NCBI GenBank assembly: GCA_028713915.1
Contig: JAQTNK010000010.1
Location: forward strand, 1 to 64,000
Length of the DNA stretch: 64,000 nt
Direction of reading: 5' to 3'
From: Rhodocyclaceae bacterium
Lineage (GTDB): Bacteria > Pseudomonadota > Gammaproteobacteria > Burkholderiales > Rhodocyclaceae
Shown: positions 1 through 9,858 of the stretch, one piece after another
Layout: every line of letters starts with the position of its first letter
How positions within the stretch are numbered: position 1 is the first letter of the stretch
Position numbers and translations under genes: made by a program
Notes under the pieces: model-generated
Told to the model about the DNA's origin: nothing
What the model saw: the letters and a program-made list of their open reading frames with translations, nothing else
Databases searched by the model: none

Positions 1-81
1 CCAGAGGCCTTCGGGGATGGACTTGCGCAGGCCTTCGGAACGCTTGATCTTGGGGGGCAGCAGCTTTTGTAGCCAACTCAT
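1..81 (-). CDS. accD: Acetyl-CoA carboxylase carboxyltransferase subunit beta, N-terminal fragment
   Basis: Only the first 27 codons lie in the window; the gene runs off the left edge. The visible peptide begins [15 protein letters not shown], the usual start of betaproteobacterial AccD just before its zinc ribbon. AccD with AccA forms the carboxyltransferase that moves the carboxyl group from biotin carrier protein to acetyl-CoA for fatty acid synthesis. Its ATG overlaps the trpA stop (ATGA), which implies translational coupling at the end of the trpFBA run. The catalytic region cannot be seen. Confidence 0.85.
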   Translation of the reverse strand, partial: MSWLQKLLPPKIKRSEGLRKSIPEGLW

Positions 82-884
82 GGATTGCCTCCATCCATTG
101 CATTGCGGATGCCGCGCAGGAAGGCCGTGACCCGAACGGCGGCCTGGTCGCGCGGCGAATTCTCGATCTCTTCGATGATGCGGCTGCCGATGACGACAGC
201 ATCGGCGACGGCGGCGATGCGCGCGGCGGCGGCGCCGTCGCGGATGCCGAAGCCGACGCCCACCGGCATGCCGACTTTCTCGCGTATCGCCGGGATGCGC
301 TGCGCCACGGCATCGAGGTCGAGATTGGCGGCGCCGGTGACGCCCTTGAGCGAAACGTAGTAGATGTAGCCGCTGCCCATTTGCGCGACCTCGGCGAAGC
401 GCGCCGCGGTGGAAGTCGGCGCCAGCAGGAAGATCGGATCGAGCCCGGCGCCCTTCATCTGCGCGGCGAAACCGGCGCATTCCTCGGGCGGGTAATCGAC
501 CACCAGCACGCCGTCGACGCCGGCGGCGACGGCATCGGCGACGAAGGCTTCGGCGCCGTAGGCCTCGATCGGATTGGCGTAGCCCATCAGCACGACGGGC
601 GTGACGTCGTCCTGCTTCCTGAATTCGCGGACCATGCCGAGGACGATGTGCAGCGAGACGCCGTAGGCCAGGGCGCGCTCGGAGGCCCGCTGTATCGTCG
701 GACCGTCGGCCATGGGATCGGAGAACGGCACGCCGAGCTCGATGATGTCGGCGCCGCCCGCGACCAGCGCGTGCATCAGCCCGACGGTGAGTCCGGGCTC
801 GGGATCGCCGGCGGTGATGAACGGGATCAGGGCCTTGCGCGACGCGGCGGCCAGACGCCAGAAGGTGGCAGGTATGCGCGACAT
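78..884 (-). CDS. trpA: Tryptophan synthase alpha chain
   Basis: 268 residues, normal for the family. TrpA cleaves indole-3-glycerol phosphate to indole and glyceraldehyde-3-phosphate and passes indole through a tunnel to TrpB. The catalytic acids fall where expected: Glu49 in [11 protein letters not shown] and Asp60 in PMADGP. The phosphate-binding glycines near GVGFGIRDG and the [11 protein letters not shown] segment are present. The gene lies directly after trpB with a one-base TGATG overlap and overlaps accD downstream by four bases, so trpF, trpB, trpA and accD appear to be one transcription unit. Confidence 0.97.
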   Translation of the reverse strand: MSRIPATFWRLAAASRKALIPFITAGDPEPGLTVGLMHALVAGGADIIELGVPFSDPMADGPTIQRASERALAYGVSLHIVLGMVREFRKQDDVTPVVLMGYANPIEAYGAEAFVADAVAAGVDGVLVVDYPPEECAGFAAQMKGAGLDPIFLLAPTSTAARFAEVAQMGSGYIYYVSLKGVTGAANLDLDAVAQRIPAIREKVGMPVGVGFGIRDGAAAARIAAVADAVVIGSRIIEEIENSPRDQAAVRVTAFLRGIRNAMDGGNP

Positions 885-2095
885 CAGAACTGTATCCCCG
901 ATCTTTCGGCCACGGTATGCATGTCCTTGTCGCCGCGGCCGGAAAGATTGACCAGCAGCACTTGGTCTTTCGCCAGCGTCGGCGCCAGCTTCGCCGCGTA
1001 GGCGATGGCGTGGCTCGACTCCAGCGCCGGGATGATGCCCTCGACGTGACAGAGATCGCGGAACGCCTGCAGCGCCTCCTCGTCGTCGACGGTGACGTAT
1101 TCGGCGCGGCCGGAATCGTGCAGCCAGGCGTGTTCCGGGCCGACGCCGGGATAGTCGAGGCCGGCCGACACCGAATGGGTTTCGATGATCTGGCCGTTCT
1201 TGTCCTGCAAGAGGTAAGTGCGATTGCCGTGCAGCACGCCCGGCGTGCCGGCGGTGATCGACGCCGCGTGCTTGCCGCTGTCGATGCCGAGGCCGGCCGC
1301 TTCGACGCCGATCAGCCTGACCCCGGCGAGCGGGATATAGTCGTAGAATATGCCCATGGCATTGGAGCCGCCGCCGACGCAGGCGATTACCGCGTCGGGC
1401 TGGCGCCCCACCAGCTCAGGCATCTGGATCTTGCACTCGGCACCGATCACCGACTGGAAGTCGCGCACCATCATCGGGTACGGATGCGGGCCGGCGACGG
1501 TGCCGATGATGTAGAAGGTGTCGGCGACGTTGGTCACCCAATCGCGCATCGCCTCGTTCAAGGCGTCCTTGAGCGTCTTCGAGCCGGACTCGACCGGCAC
1601 CACCGTGGCGCCGAGCAGCTTCATGCGGTAGACGTTGGCGGCCTGGCGCCGGATGTCCTCGGCGCCCATATAGACGACGCATTCCATGCCGTAGCGCGCA
1701 GCCACCGTGGCGGTGGCGACGCCGTGCATGCCGGCGCCGGTCTCGGCGATGACGCGCTTCTTGCCCATGCGCCGCGCCAGCAGCGCCTGGCCGATGCAGT
1801 TGTTCACCTTGTGGGCGCCGGTGTGGTTGAGGTCTTCGCGCTTGAGGTAGATCTGCGCGCCGCCGAGCAGGCCCGACCAGCGCTTGGCGTGGTAGATCGG
1901 GCTGGGGCGGCCGACGTAGTACTTGAGGTCGTACTCGAACTCGGCGCGGAATGCAGCATCGGCCTTCGCGGCTTCATAGGCCAGGCGCAGTTCTTCGAGC
2001 GCCGGGATTAGGGTTTCGGCGACGAAGATGCCGCCATACTTGCCGAAGTGGCCTCTCGCGTCCGGCAGGCAATACGAATTTTCAGGAGTCTGCAT
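884..2095 (-). CDS. trpB: Tryptophan synthase beta chain
   Basis: 403 residues. TrpB condenses indole with serine to give tryptophan, using pyridoxal phosphate. The PLP lysine is Lys96 in [10 protein letters not shown], the phosphate-binding loop is GGGSNAMG, and the C-terminal SGRGDKD signature is present. Its start overlaps the end of trpF by 14 bases and its stop shares one base with the trpA start, which fits the stoichiometric alpha2-beta2 complex. Confidence 0.98.
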   Translation of the reverse strand: MQTPENSYCLPDARGHFGKYGGIFVAETLIPALEELRLAYEAAKADAAFRAEFEYDLKYYVGRPSPIYHAKRWSGLLGGAQIYLKREDLNHTGAHKVNNCIGQALLARRMGKKRVIAETGAGMHGVATATVAARYGMECVVYMGAEDIRRQAANVYRMKLLGATVVPVESGSKTLKDALNEAMRDWVTNVADTFYIIGTVAGPHPYPMMVRDFQSVIGAECKIQMPELVGRQPDAVIACVGGGSNAMGIFYDYIPLAGVRLIGVEAAGLGIDSGKHAASITAGTPGVLHGNRTYLLQDKNGQIIETHSVSAGLDYPGVGPEHAWLHDSGRAEYVTVDDEEALQAFRDLCHVEGIIPALESSHAIAYAAKLAPTLAKDQVLLVNLSGRGDKDMHTVAERSGIQF

Positions 2096-2705
2096 CTTTC
2101 ACGGCTGCCACGAAGGCGTTGATTTTCTCGGCATCCTTGATGCCCTTGGCGGCTTCGACGCCGCTGCTGACATCCACGCCCCAGGGGCGCAGCTGGCGAA
2201 TCGCGCTGCCGACGTTGTCCACCGTCAAGCCGCCGGCGACCACCACCGGCAAGGGCAGGCCCTTGGGCACCAGCGACCAGTCGAACGTCTGCCCGGCGCC
2301 GCCATAGCCTTCGACATAGGCATCGAGCAGCAATCCCCGTGCGGACGGGTAAGCGCGGGCGAATTCTACCAGATCGAGCCCCGGCCTCATCCGCGCGACT
2401 TTCACGTAGGGCCGGCCGAACTGTTCGCAGAACGCTGGCGTTTCGTCGCCTTGGTACTGGACCAGATCCAGGGGAACCGCCGCCAGGGTCGCGGCGAGCA
2501 CCGCCGCATCCGGATTGACGAACAGGCCGACCCGCGTGACGAAAGGCGGCACCGCGCGGACGAGGGCCGCCGCGCGCTCATTCGTCAGGAAGCGCGGGCT
2601 GGGCGGATAGAAGACGAAGCCGATGGCATCGGCGCCGGCGTCGAGCGCCGCCTGCAGGTCCTGCTCGCGGGTAATGCCGCAAATCTTGATGCGGGTTCGG
2701 CTCAT
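2082..2705 (-). CDS. trpF: Phosphoribosylanthranilate isomerase
   Basis: 207 residues from the ATG that reads [16 protein letters not shown], the canonical TrpF opening (KICG with the catalytic Cys). The open frame extends further upstream, but the ATG overlaps the truA stop as ATGA and matches the family N-terminus, so it is taken as the start. TrpF performs the Amadori rearrangement of phosphoribosylanthranilate. [11 protein letters not shown] and GVDVSSGVE form the phosphate-binding end of the TIM barrel. It is monofunctional here, not fused to TrpC. Confidence 0.96.
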   Translation of the reverse strand: MSRTRIKICGITREQDLQAALDAGADAIGFVFYPPSPRFLTNERAAALVRAVPPFVTRVGLFVNPDAAVLAATLAAVPLDLVQYQGDETPAFCEQFGRPYVKVARMRPGLDLVEFARAYPSARGLLLDAYVEGYGGAGQTFDWSLVPKGLPLPVVVAGGLTVDNVGSAIRQLRPWGVDVSSGVEAAKGIKDAEKINAFVAAVKDADS

Positions 2706-3505
2706 GGGTTGGAGAGCAAGACGGAATCGGGCGTCATGATACGGCCAGCGCCGGGCAGTTGCCAGCCGGCATCGTATTCGACGCCGGCGAAATAGAGCCC
2801 GGCGGCGGCAAACGTCGGCGCGGCGCGCTTGCGGTCGCGTTGCTGCAGCAGTTCCGCCATCCAGGCCGGCGGATGCTTGCCCTTGCCGATATAGACGAGG
2901 CTGCCGACGAGGTTGCGGATCATGTGATGGAGAAAGGCATTGGCGTGAAAATCGAAGACGATGCAATCGCCTTGCGCGGCGATGTCGGCCCGATAAACAT
3001 GCTTGACCGGCGACTTCGCCTGGCATTCGGCGGCGCGGAAGGCGGTGAAATCATGCTCGCCGAGCAGGCATGCCGTAGCGCTGCGCATGGCCGCGATGTC
3101 CAGCGGCTGGTGAAACCAGCCGACGCGGCCCGCCAGCAGCGCCGGCCGCACCGCGCGGTTCAGCAGCACGTAGCGGTAGGCGCGCGACCGCGCCGAAAAG
3201 CGCGCATGAAACTCCGCGCCGACTTCCTTCGCCCAGCGTACCGCGACCTGCGGCGGCAAGTGGGCGTTCACGCCGCGCACCCAGGCGGTCTCCGGGCGCA
3301 AGACAGCGCTGTCGAAATGCACGACCTGGGCCAGGGCATGGACGCCGGCATCGGTGCGCCCGGCGCAGGCGACGCGCAGCGGCTGCCCGGCGACGGCCGC
3401 CAGGGCCTTTTCCAGCACGTCCTGCACGGTGTTGCCGTGCGACTGCGACTGCCAGCCGGCGAATCCGGCGCCGTCGTATTCGATGCCGAGCGCGATCCTC
3501 ACCAT
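2702..3505 (-). CDS. truA: tRNA pseudouridine(38-40) synthase TruA
   Basis: 267 residues starting at MVRIALGIEYDGAGF; the open frame continues about 75 codons upstream but that part is a shadow of the neighbouring gene. TruA makes pseudouridine at positions 38-40 of tRNA anticodon arms. The catalytic Asp52 lies in CAGRTDAGVH, and the FLHHMIRNLVG block near the C-terminus is typical. The start overlaps the preceding membrane-protein gene by seven bases and the stop overlaps the trpF start. fimV-truA-trpF linkage is common in betaproteobacteria. Confidence 0.96.
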   Translation of the reverse strand: MVRIALGIEYDGAGFAGWQSQSHGNTVQDVLEKALAAVAGQPLRVACAGRTDAGVHALAQVVHFDSAVLRPETAWVRGVNAHLPPQVAVRWAKEVGAEFHARFSARSRAYRYVLLNRAVRPALLAGRVGWFHQPLDIAAMRSATACLLGEHDFTAFRAAECQAKSPVKHVYRADIAAQGDCIVFDFHANAFLHHMIRNLVGSLVYIGKGKHPPAWMAELLQQRDRKRAAPTFAAAGLYFAGVEYDAGWQLPGAGRIMTPDSVLLSNP

Positions 3506-4092
3506 GCCAGCGCCACCACCGCGCAGGCGACCGCCAGGAGGGCCAGGCGATCGCGCCAACGCGGCCGCCTGATTGCCAGCGACAGGCTTTGCGGGCCGCT
3601 GTCGCCGTCCTCGCTCAGCCAATGGCGCCAGCCGGCGCCGCTGCCGCTTTCGACGAACTCGACGACCAGCATCAGCCGCACGACGATGCGCTCGCGCAGG
3701 CCGCGCCGACCATGCAACGGGCCAAGCAGCCAATACAGGCCGCTGACGAAACCGGCCGTGCCCAGATGCTCGTGCAGCACCGCCAGCGTCACCAACAGCA
3801 GCAGCAAGCGCGACAGCTGCTCGGCGGCGAGGGCCAGCCCGTCCTGCGTCAGGCCGAGGCCGCCGAGCGGTCCCGGCACCGCCAGACCCGGCGTCGAAAA
3901 GGCGAACAGCAGCGCAATCGACAGCAGCAGCCAGCGCGCGCGCCGCAGCAAGGCCACCGTGCGCCGCCGGGCGACGAGCAGGGCCGAAAGCAGCGCCGGC
4001 ACGAGCATCAGCGCCAGAACACCGAGCGGCAGGAGGGGCAGGATGAGCGCGCAGCCTGCCCAGGCAAGCAACAGGGTGGCGGGATGAAACAT
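3499..4092 (-). CDS. CbiQ/EcfT-like integral membrane protein
   Basis: 197 residues starting at MFHPATLLLAWAG, a GTT-TTT-CAT-CCC-like opening typical of EcfT-type proteins. Hydrophobic segments lie at about residues 7-40, 48-65, 85-105 and at the C-terminus; a soluble Arg/Glu-rich part holds LRERIVVRLMLVVEF. This resembles the transmembrane T component of energy-coupling factor transporters, but no ATPase or substrate-binding partner is nearby. The gene sits between fimV and truA and overlaps truA by seven bases. Function is unproven; the family assignment is moderate. Confidence 0.7.
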   Translation of the reverse strand: MFHPATLLLAWAGCALILPLLPLGVLALMLVPALLSALLVARRRTVALLRRARWLLLSIALLFAFSTPGLAVPGPLGGLGLTQDGLALAAEQLSRLLLLLVTLAVLHEHLGTAGFVSGLYWLLGPLHGRRGLRERIVVRLMLVVEFVESGSGAGWRHWLSEDGDSGPQSLSLAIRRPRWRDRLALLAVACAVVALAW

Positions 4093-4141
4093 CGGGGAAG
4101 GCGGGCCGCGGCGCCGGAGCCGGCGCCGCGATGAGGAACGG

Positions 4142-6775
4142 TCAGCCCAACTCGGCCAGCTTGGTGCGCGCCGCTGCCTGCTGCGCCGGGCTGCCTTCGT
4201 TGAGCACTTCGTCGAGCAATTCGCGCGCCCCTTCCTTGTCGCCCATTTCCTCGTAAGCCTGGGCAAGTTCGAGCTTGGTCGCCACCTCGGGATCGTCCTC
4301 GATGGGCGGCGCAATCTCCTCCGGCTGGGCAGCCGTTTCCGGCGCATGGCTTGCCGCCGGCGCCGCATCCGCCGCCGGTTCCTCGTCGAGATCGAAGTTG
4401 ATGCCCGACAGATCCAGGGGCGGCATCTCGGCTGGCGCAACCGGCACGGGCTCCACGGCCGGGACGGCCACGGGCTCGCTCAAGTCGAAATCGAAATCGA
4501 GCACGTCCGCATCCACGGCGACCTCTTCCGCATCGGCGGCCGCGGCCGGCGCTTCCACCGGCGCTGCGGCGGGCTCGACGACAGGCGTGTCGATCTCGAA
4601 GTCGAGCCCCGCCGGCAGCGCCGTCTCGGCGGCAACCTGGTCCGCCGCTTCGACTTCGGGTGCGGCGCCGAGATCGAAATCGAGGCTCATCGCTTCGTCT
4701 GCTGCCGGCTGCTCCGCCGCAGGGGCGGCGCCGAGGTCGAGGTCGAAATCGAAATCGAGCGCGGCAGGAACTTCCTCGGCCGGCGCGGCCTCTTCTGCCA
4801 CTGGCGGCGCTGGCTCGAACGCCGGCGCTGCGATGCTGGCCGCCGCGAGTTCGGCAGCCGGGGCGATCACGGTGGCGGCCATGTCCGGCGGCACGCTGCC
4901 GCCGCCATAGAGCGGGTTCGCCGGATCGATGGAGCGTCCGAGCGTCGCCGCCTTGTCCCAATCCGGTCCGCTGCCGCCGGTGAGCCCATGGAGGTCGCGG
5001 GCGACGGCCGCGAACGGCTGCACGCTGTTGCGGGCGGCGTAGATTTCCAGCAGCTTGAGATGAACGGCGCAGCGCGTCGGATCGCTCTTGAGCGCTTCGA
5101 GCAGGATCTCCTCGGCCTGGGTGTCGCGCCCATAGGCGATATAGACGTCGGCTTCGGCGACCGGATCGACGCCCTCGTCCCCACCCGCATCGAAGCCCGG
5201 CTGCTGGCTGAAGTCGGTGGGCAAGGCCGCCCCGGTGTCGACGCTCTGGCCGCCGATGGTGCCGAATACGGAATTCGACGCGAAATCGTCGGCGACGATG
5301 TCGGCGGCATCGGCAGCCGCCTGGCGCTTCCGGCGCCAGGCGCTGTAGCCGAAATAGCCGAGCAGCAGCGCAAGAACGGCACCGCCGCCGAAGACGATTT
5401 CGGGACTCTCTTCGACGAAACTCGGCGGCGGCGCAGGCGGCGGCAACGGCGCAACGGGCTTCTTCGCCGGCGGCGGGGGCGGCGCGACTTCGGCAGGTTT
5501 CGGCGCGGCGACCGGTTTCGCCGGGACGGCAAGCACCGGCGCTTCCGGCTTGGCGAGCTCGGCGGGCTTGGCGGCAACGGGCGGCGCCTCTTGCGGCTTG
5601 GCGCCGGCCGCGCTCTTCATCTCCGCCAGCTTCTTCAAGTCGGCAACATTCTTCTCCAACTCGGCAATGCGGGAATTCGCTTCCTTGAGCGCCTTCTCGC
5701 GCGCCACGAGATCTTCCTCGAGCGCGCCGTTGCGGGCGCGGGCCGCCGCGCCCGCAGCGGTTTCGGCGCGGGAGACTTCAAGCTTGTCCTTGCCGCCGGA
5801 CGGCGGCGGCGCCTTCTCTTCGACCTTCGGCGCGATCTTGCCGGCGGCGGTCTGCTTGGGGGCCGCTTCCTTGGCCGGTTCCGCTGCCGCCAAGGCGGCG
5901 AGCTTCTTGCGATAGGCGTTGAAATCGGCCGCCTGGGCAGCGACGATCTGGTGCGCTTCGGCCGGCTCGACGGCCATCGCCGCCTCTTTGTCCGGGATGC
6001 TGAGAATCTTGCCGGCACGCAGGCGGTTCATGTTGCCGTCATCGAAGACGCCCTTGTTGCTGCTGAACAGGGCGACCAGCATCTGGTCGAGATTGACGCC
6101 CGCGGGCTTCACCTCGTTGGCAATCTTCGCCAGCGTATCGCCTTTGACGACTTGCCGCGTCGCCGCGGCAACTGCCTTCTTCGGCGACGCTTGCGAACTG
6201 GCTGGCGCTGCGGCGGGGGCCGCCGGACGCGCTTCCGGCACCGCCGGAGCGACGGGCGCTGCCGCGGCGGGGGCGGCCGCCGTCGCCGGACTCGCCGGCG
6301 CTGCCGGCGCTTCCCGCGTGACCTCGGGCACTGCCACGGGCGCCGGCGACGGCGCCTTCTTGAACACGTCGGGCGGATCGAGCAGGAACGTGTATTCGCG
6401 CACCAGGCGTCCCGATGCCCAGTTCACTTCCACCAGCATATCGACGAACGGCTCGTTGAATGGCCGGTCGGAGGTCGCGACGAGGAATGTCTGTCCGGTC
6501 GGCCGCTGGTCGAGCTTGAAATGGATGCCGGAAAGCGCCGGCGAAAAATCGATTCCGGCATTCTTGAAGGCATCGGCCGAGGCCATGCGCGCCGACAAGG
6601 ACGAGGCCTCGTCGCGGCTGGCCGTCAACTCGATCTCCGCTCGCAAGGGTTCGCCGAGTGCAGAACTGACCGTCAGCCGGCCGAGTCCCGCCGCCTGGGT
6701 GCCGAACGGCATGATCGCCAAAGCCATGGCCAGCACGGAGAGCTTGAGTCGTTTGCGGTTGTCGGTTTTCAGCAC
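4142..6775 (-). CDS. fimV: FimV/HubP-type polar peptidoglycan-binding protein
   Basis: 877 residues with a GTG start and a strong GGGGAGG ribosome site. A signal peptide (to about residue 28, ending TQAAG) precedes the conserved FimV N-terminal domain (about 29-135). A Pro/Ala-rich stretch, a LysM domain (about 205-262, VKGDTLAKIANEV), a coiled coil (about 345-395) and a single membrane segment (ALLLGYFGYSAW) follow. The long cytoplasmic part is acidic, with repeated DFDFDL patches, and ends in the FimV C-terminal TPR-like motif (ATKLELAQAYEEMGDKEGAR). Family members organise cell poles and help assemble type IV pili. The acidic segments are low-complexity, so alignments there are unreliable. 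Confidence 0.93.
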   Translation of the reverse strand: MLKTDNRKRLKLSVLAMALAIMPFGTQAAGLGRLTVSSALGEPLRAEIELTASRDEASSLSARMASADAFKNAGIDFSPALSGIHFKLDQRPTGQTFLVATSDRPFNEPFVDMLVEVNWASGRLVREYTFLLDPPDVFKKAPSPAPVAVPEVTREAPAAPASPATAAAPAAAAPVAPAVPEARPAAPAAAPASSQASPKKAVAAATRQVVKGDTLAKIANEVKPAGVNLDQMLVALFSSNKGVFDDGNMNRLRAGKILSIPDKEAAMAVEPAEAHQIVAAQAADFNAYRKKLAALAAAEPAKEAAPKQTAAGKIAPKVEEKAPPPSGGKDKLEVSRAETAAGAAARARNGALEEDLVAREKALKEANSRIAELEKNVADLKKLAEMKSAAGAKPQEAPPVAAKPAELAKPEAPVLAVPAKPVAAPKPAEVAPPPPPAKKPVAPLPPPAPPPSFVEESPEIVFGGGAVLALLLGYFGYSAWRRKRQAAADAADIVADDFASNSVFGTIGGQSVDTGAALPTDFSQQPGFDAGGDEGVDPVAEADVYIAYGRDTQAEEILLEALKSDPTRCAVHLKLLEIYAARNSVQPFAAVARDLHGLTGGSGPDWDKAATLGRSIDPANPLYGGGSVPPDMAATVIAPAAELAAASIAAPAFEPAPPVAEEAAPAEEVPAALDFDFDLDLGAAPAAEQPAADEAMSLDFDLGAAPEVEAADQVAAETALPAGLDFEIDTPVVEPAAAPVEAPAAAADAEEVAVDADVLDFDFDLSEPVAVPAVEPVPVAPAEMPPLDLSGINFDLDEEPAADAAPAASHAPETAAQPEEIAPPIEDDPEVATKLELAQAYEEMGDKEGARELLDEVLNEGSPAQQAAARTKLAELG

Positions 6776-6882
6776 GGCGCCTCCCCGAGGGGATATGGAA
6801 ATTCGGTAATCAAAATAACATCATGACCATAAGGCCACAAGCTCAACCTCTGGCTCATCCACTTGGGCTGGCGGCGACATCC

Positions 6883-7989
6883 TCAATCGAGCAGGATGCG
6901 CAGCATCCGGCGCAGCGGCTCGGCGGCGCCCCAGAGCAACTGGTCGCCGACCGTAAATGCCGACAAGTACTGGTTTCCCATGCTGAGCTTGCGCAGCCGT
7001 CCGACCGGCGTCATCAGCGTTCCGGTGACCGCCGTCGGCGTCAATTCGCGCATCGAGGCGTCGCGCTGGTTCGGCACCACCTTGGCCCAGGGGTTGTGGC
7101 CGGCGAGCAGGCCTTCGATCTCCGCCAGCGGCACATCCTGCTTCAGCTTGATGGTCAGCGCCTGGGAATGGCAGCGCATGGCGCCGATGCGCACGCACAG
7201 GCCGTCGACCGGAATCGGCTGGGCCGCCAGGCCGAGTATCTTGTTGGTTTCGGCCTGGCCTTTCCATTCCTCGCGGCTCTGGCCGTTGCCGAGGTCCTTG
7301 TCGATCCACGGGATCAGCGAACCGGCCAGCGGCACGCCGAAATTGGCGGTGGGGAAAGATTCGTCGCGCAGCACGCCGGCCACTTCGCGGTCGATGTCGA
7401 GAATGGCGGAGGCCGGATCGTCGAGCAGGTTCCGCGCGACCTTGTGGGCTTCGCCCATCTGCTGCAGCAGCTCGCGCATGTTCTGCGCGCCGGCGCCGGA
7501 AGCCGCCTGGTAGGTCATCGACGTCATCCATTCGACGAGGTCGGCCTTGAATAGGCCGCCCAGCGCCATCAGCATCAGCGACACCGTGCAGTTGCCGCCG
7601 ATCCAGTTCCGGCCGCCTTGCGCCAGCGCCTCCTTGATGACGTGCAGGTTCACCGGATCAAGAATAATGACGGCGTCATCTTTCATGCGCAGGCTGGAAG
7701 CGGCGTCGATCCAGTGGCCGGTCCAGCCGGCCGCGCGCAGTTTCGGGAACACCTCGTTGGTGTAGTCGCCGCCCTGGCAGGTGATGACGATGTCCAGCGC
7801 CTTGAGGTCGGCGATCGACTGCGCGTCCAGAAGCTTGGCGCCGCCGCTTTCGGCCGGGCCCTGGCCGCCGACGTTGGACGTGGTGAAGAACACCGGCTCG
7901 ATCAGGGCGAAATCGTTTTCCTCGCGCATGCGCTGCATCAGCACGGAACCGACCATGCCGCGCCAACCCACCAGACCTACTTTTTTCAT
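6883..7989 (-). CDS. asd: Aspartate-semialdehyde dehydrogenase
   Basis: 368 residues. Asd reduces aspartyl-4-phosphate to the semialdehyde, the branch point to lysine, threonine, methionine and diaminopimelate. The NADP-binding GxxGxxG is at the N-terminus ([11 protein letters not shown]), the catalytic Cys134 is in GGNCTVS, and a conserved His lies in GAMRCHSQ. It follows leuB by 25 bases with a GAGGAAAGG ribosome site. The 107 bases before fimV lack a gene and probably hold the fimV promoter. Confidence 0.97.
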   Translation of the reverse strand: MKKVGLVGWRGMVGSVLMQRMREENDFALIEPVFFTTSNVGGQGPAESGGAKLLDAQSIADLKALDIVITCQGGDYTNEVFPKLRAAGWTGHWIDAASSLRMKDDAVIILDPVNLHVIKEALAQGGRNWIGGNCTVSLMLMALGGLFKADLVEWMTSMTYQAASGAGAQNMRELLQQMGEAHKVARNLLDDPASAILDIDREVAGVLRDESFPTANFGVPLAGSLIPWIDKDLGNGQSREEWKGQAETNKILGLAAQPIPVDGLCVRIGAMRCHSQALTIKLKQDVPLAEIEGLLAGHNPWAKVVPNQRDASMRELTPTAVTGTLMTPVGRLRKLSMGNQYLSAFTVGDQLLWGAAEPLRRMLRILLD

Positions 7990-8014
7990 TGCCTTTCCTC
8001 GACTGACTGTTCCG

Positions 8015-9070
8015 TTACAGCGCCGCGAGCACTGCGTCGCCCATTTCCCGGGTACTTGCCTTCTTCATTCCCGGCTCGGCGATATCGCCAGTGCGCACGC
8101 CTTGCGCCAGCACCTTCTTCACCGCCGCCTCGATCCGGGCGGCCTCGCCGGAAAGCCCGAACGTGTAGCGTAGCATCATCGCCGCCGAGAGTATCGTCGC
8201 CAGCGGATTGGCGATGCCCTTGCCGGCGATGTCCGGCGCCGAACCGTGAATCGGCTCGTAGAGGCCGAAGTTCTTTTCGTTCAGCGATGCCGACGGCAGC
8301 ATGCCGATCGAACCGGTCAGCATCGACGCCTCGTCGGAGAGAATGTCGCCGAACATGTTGCCCGTGACAATAACGTCGAACTGCTTGGGATTCTTGAGCA
8401 GCTGCATCGCGGCATTGTCGACGTACTGGTGCGTGAGTTCGACCTCGGGGTATTCCTTGCCGATCGCCGTCACCACTTCGCGCCAGAGCTGCATGGTGTC
8501 GAGCACGTTGGCCTTGTCCACCGAACACAGCCGCTTGTTGCGCTTCATCGCCGCCTGGAAGCCGACATGGGCGACGCGGCGGATTTCGCTTTCCGAATAG
8601 CGCATGGTGTCGAAACCTTCGCGCTCGCCGTTGGCCAGCACATGGATGCCGCGCGGCTGGCCGAAATAGATGTCGCCGGTCAACTCGCGGATGATCAGGA
8701 TGTCGAGTCCGGCCACGACCTCGGGCTTCAGCGTTGAGGCATGCACGAGTTCCGGATAGACCAGCGCCGGACGGAAGTTGGCGAACAGGTTGAGTTCCTT
8801 GCGCAAGCCGAGGATGGCCTGCTCCGGGCGCAGTTCGCGCGGCAGCGTATCGAGGCTGAAGTCGCCGACGGCGCCGAAGAGCACGGCGTCCGCGGCCTTG
8901 GCGAGCGCCAGCGTGCTCTCGGGCAGCGGATGGCCGAGGGCACGGTAGCCGGCGCCGCCGACCGGCGCCTCTTCCATCTCGAACCGGAGATCGAGGGCCT
9001 TCAATACGCGCACCGCTTCGGCGGTGATTTCGGGACCGATGCCGTCGCCGGGAAGTACAGCAATTTTCAT
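8015..9070 (-). CDS. leuB: 3-isopropylmalate dehydrogenase
   Basis: 351 residues. LeuB oxidatively decarboxylates 3-isopropylmalate in leucine synthesis using NAD. The N-terminal PGDGIGPEI, the substrate segment [14 protein letters not shown] and the nucleotide-binding [15 protein letters not shown] are all intact. The order leuC, leuD, leuB, asd on one strand with short gaps indicates one leucine operon running into asd. Confidence 0.98.
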   Translation of the reverse strand: MKIAVLPGDGIGPEITAEAVRVLKALDLRFEMEEAPVGGAGYRALGHPLPESTLALAKAADAVLFGAVGDFSLDTLPRELRPEQAILGLRKELNLFANFRPALVYPELVHASTLKPEVVAGLDILIIRELTGDIYFGQPRGIHVLANGEREGFDTMRYSESEIRRVAHVGFQAAMKRNKRLCSVDKANVLDTMQLWREVVTAIGKEYPEVELTHQYVDNAAMQLLKNPKQFDVIVTGNMFGDILSDEASMLTGSIGMLPSASLNEKNFGLYEPIHGSAPDIAGKGIANPLATILSAAMMLRYTFGLSGEAARIEAAVKKVLAQGVRTGDIAEPGMKKASTREMGDAVLAAL

Positions 9071-9086
9071 GTTTCGTGTCTCGTCG

Positions 9087-9725
9087 TTAAGCGAACAGCC
9101 AGGGCTGCTCGATGCGGCGCCTGGCCTCGAAATCGCGGATCTTGTCGGCGTGGCGCAGCGTCAGGCCGATGTCGTCGAAGCCGTTGAGCAGGCAATACTT
9201 GCGAAAGGCGTCGACCTCGAAGCGCAGCGCCTTGCCGTCGGGCCGCGTCACCGTCTGCGCATCGAGGTCGATGCGCAGCTTGAAGCCGGGCGTCGCCTGC
9301 ACCAGGGCGAACAGCGCCTCGACTTCGCTCGCCGGCAGGCGGATCGGCAGCAGCCCGTTCTTGAAGCAGTTGTTGAAAAAGATGTCGGCGAAGCTCGGGC
9401 CGATCAGGGCGCGAAAGCCGTAGTCCTCGAGCGCCCACGGCGCATGCTCGCGCGACGAACCGCAGCCGAAGTTTTCGCGCGTCAGCAGGATCGACGCGCC
9501 CTGGTAGCGCGGCTGGTTGAGGACGAAGTCGGGATTGGGCGCGCGCTTGGCGTTGTCCATGCCCGGCTCGCCGTGGTCGAGATAGCGCCATTCATCGAAG
9601 GCGTTCGGGCCGAAGCCGCTGCGCTTGATCGACTTGAGAAACTGCTTGGGGATGATGGCGTCGGTGTCGACGTTGGCGCGGTCAAGCGGCGCCACCAGAC
9701 CATCGATTTGCGTGAACTTGCGCAT
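9087..9725 (-). CDS. leuD: 3-isopropylmalate dehydratase small subunit
   Basis: 212 residues; the swivelling subunit of isopropylmalate isomerase, partner of LeuC. The family motif [16 protein letters not shown] is present. Its ATG shares one base with the TAA stop of the small lipoprotein gene upstream, so the two are coupled. The length and ends match the standard form. Confidence 0.97.
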   Translation of the reverse strand: MRKFTQIDGLVAPLDRANVDTDAIIPKQFLKSIKRSGFGPNAFDEWRYLDHGEPGMDNAKRAPNPDFVLNQPRYQGASILLTRENFGCGSSREHAPWALEDYGFRALIGPSFADIFFNNCFKNGLLPIRLPASEVEALFALVQATPGFKLRIDLDAQTVTRPDGKALRFEVDAFRKYCLLNGFDDIGLTLRHADKIRDFEARRRIEQPWLFA

Positions 9726-9847
9726 TATTTCGTCGCCGCCTTTTCGATTGCCTGGCCGCCCTTCTCCAGGTCCTTGCCGATGCCGTGCACCGTGTTGCAG
9801 CCGGCCAGGACCCAGCCCGCCGCCACAACGAGAATCAACGCTTTCAT
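9725..9847 (-). CDS. Entericidin-like small lipoprotein
   Basis: Only 40 residues. The N-terminus [20 protein letters not shown] is a lipoprotein signal with an LAGC lipobox, and the mature part [17 protein letters not shown] is the short amphipathic helix of the EcnA/EcnB entericidin family. It lies 11 bases after leuC and overlaps leuD by one base, so it is part of the leucine operon. Entericidins form an antidote/toxin pair in enterobacteria; only one member is present here, so a toxin-antitoxin role should not be assumed. Confidence 0.85.
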   Translation of the reverse strand: MKALILVVAAGWVLAGCNTVHGIGKDLEKGGQAIEKAATK

Positions 9848-9858
9848 CAGGCTCTCCC

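Noticed and set aside
4346-6826. 826-codon open frame, plus strand, opposite fimV
   Set aside because: It is the antisense of the low-complexity FimV coding sequence; composition is Arg/Gly-rich with no domain.
9725-9847. Calling the small lipoprotein a functional toxin-antitoxin element
   Set aside because: Only one entericidin-like gene is present; the antidote/toxin arrangement requires two.
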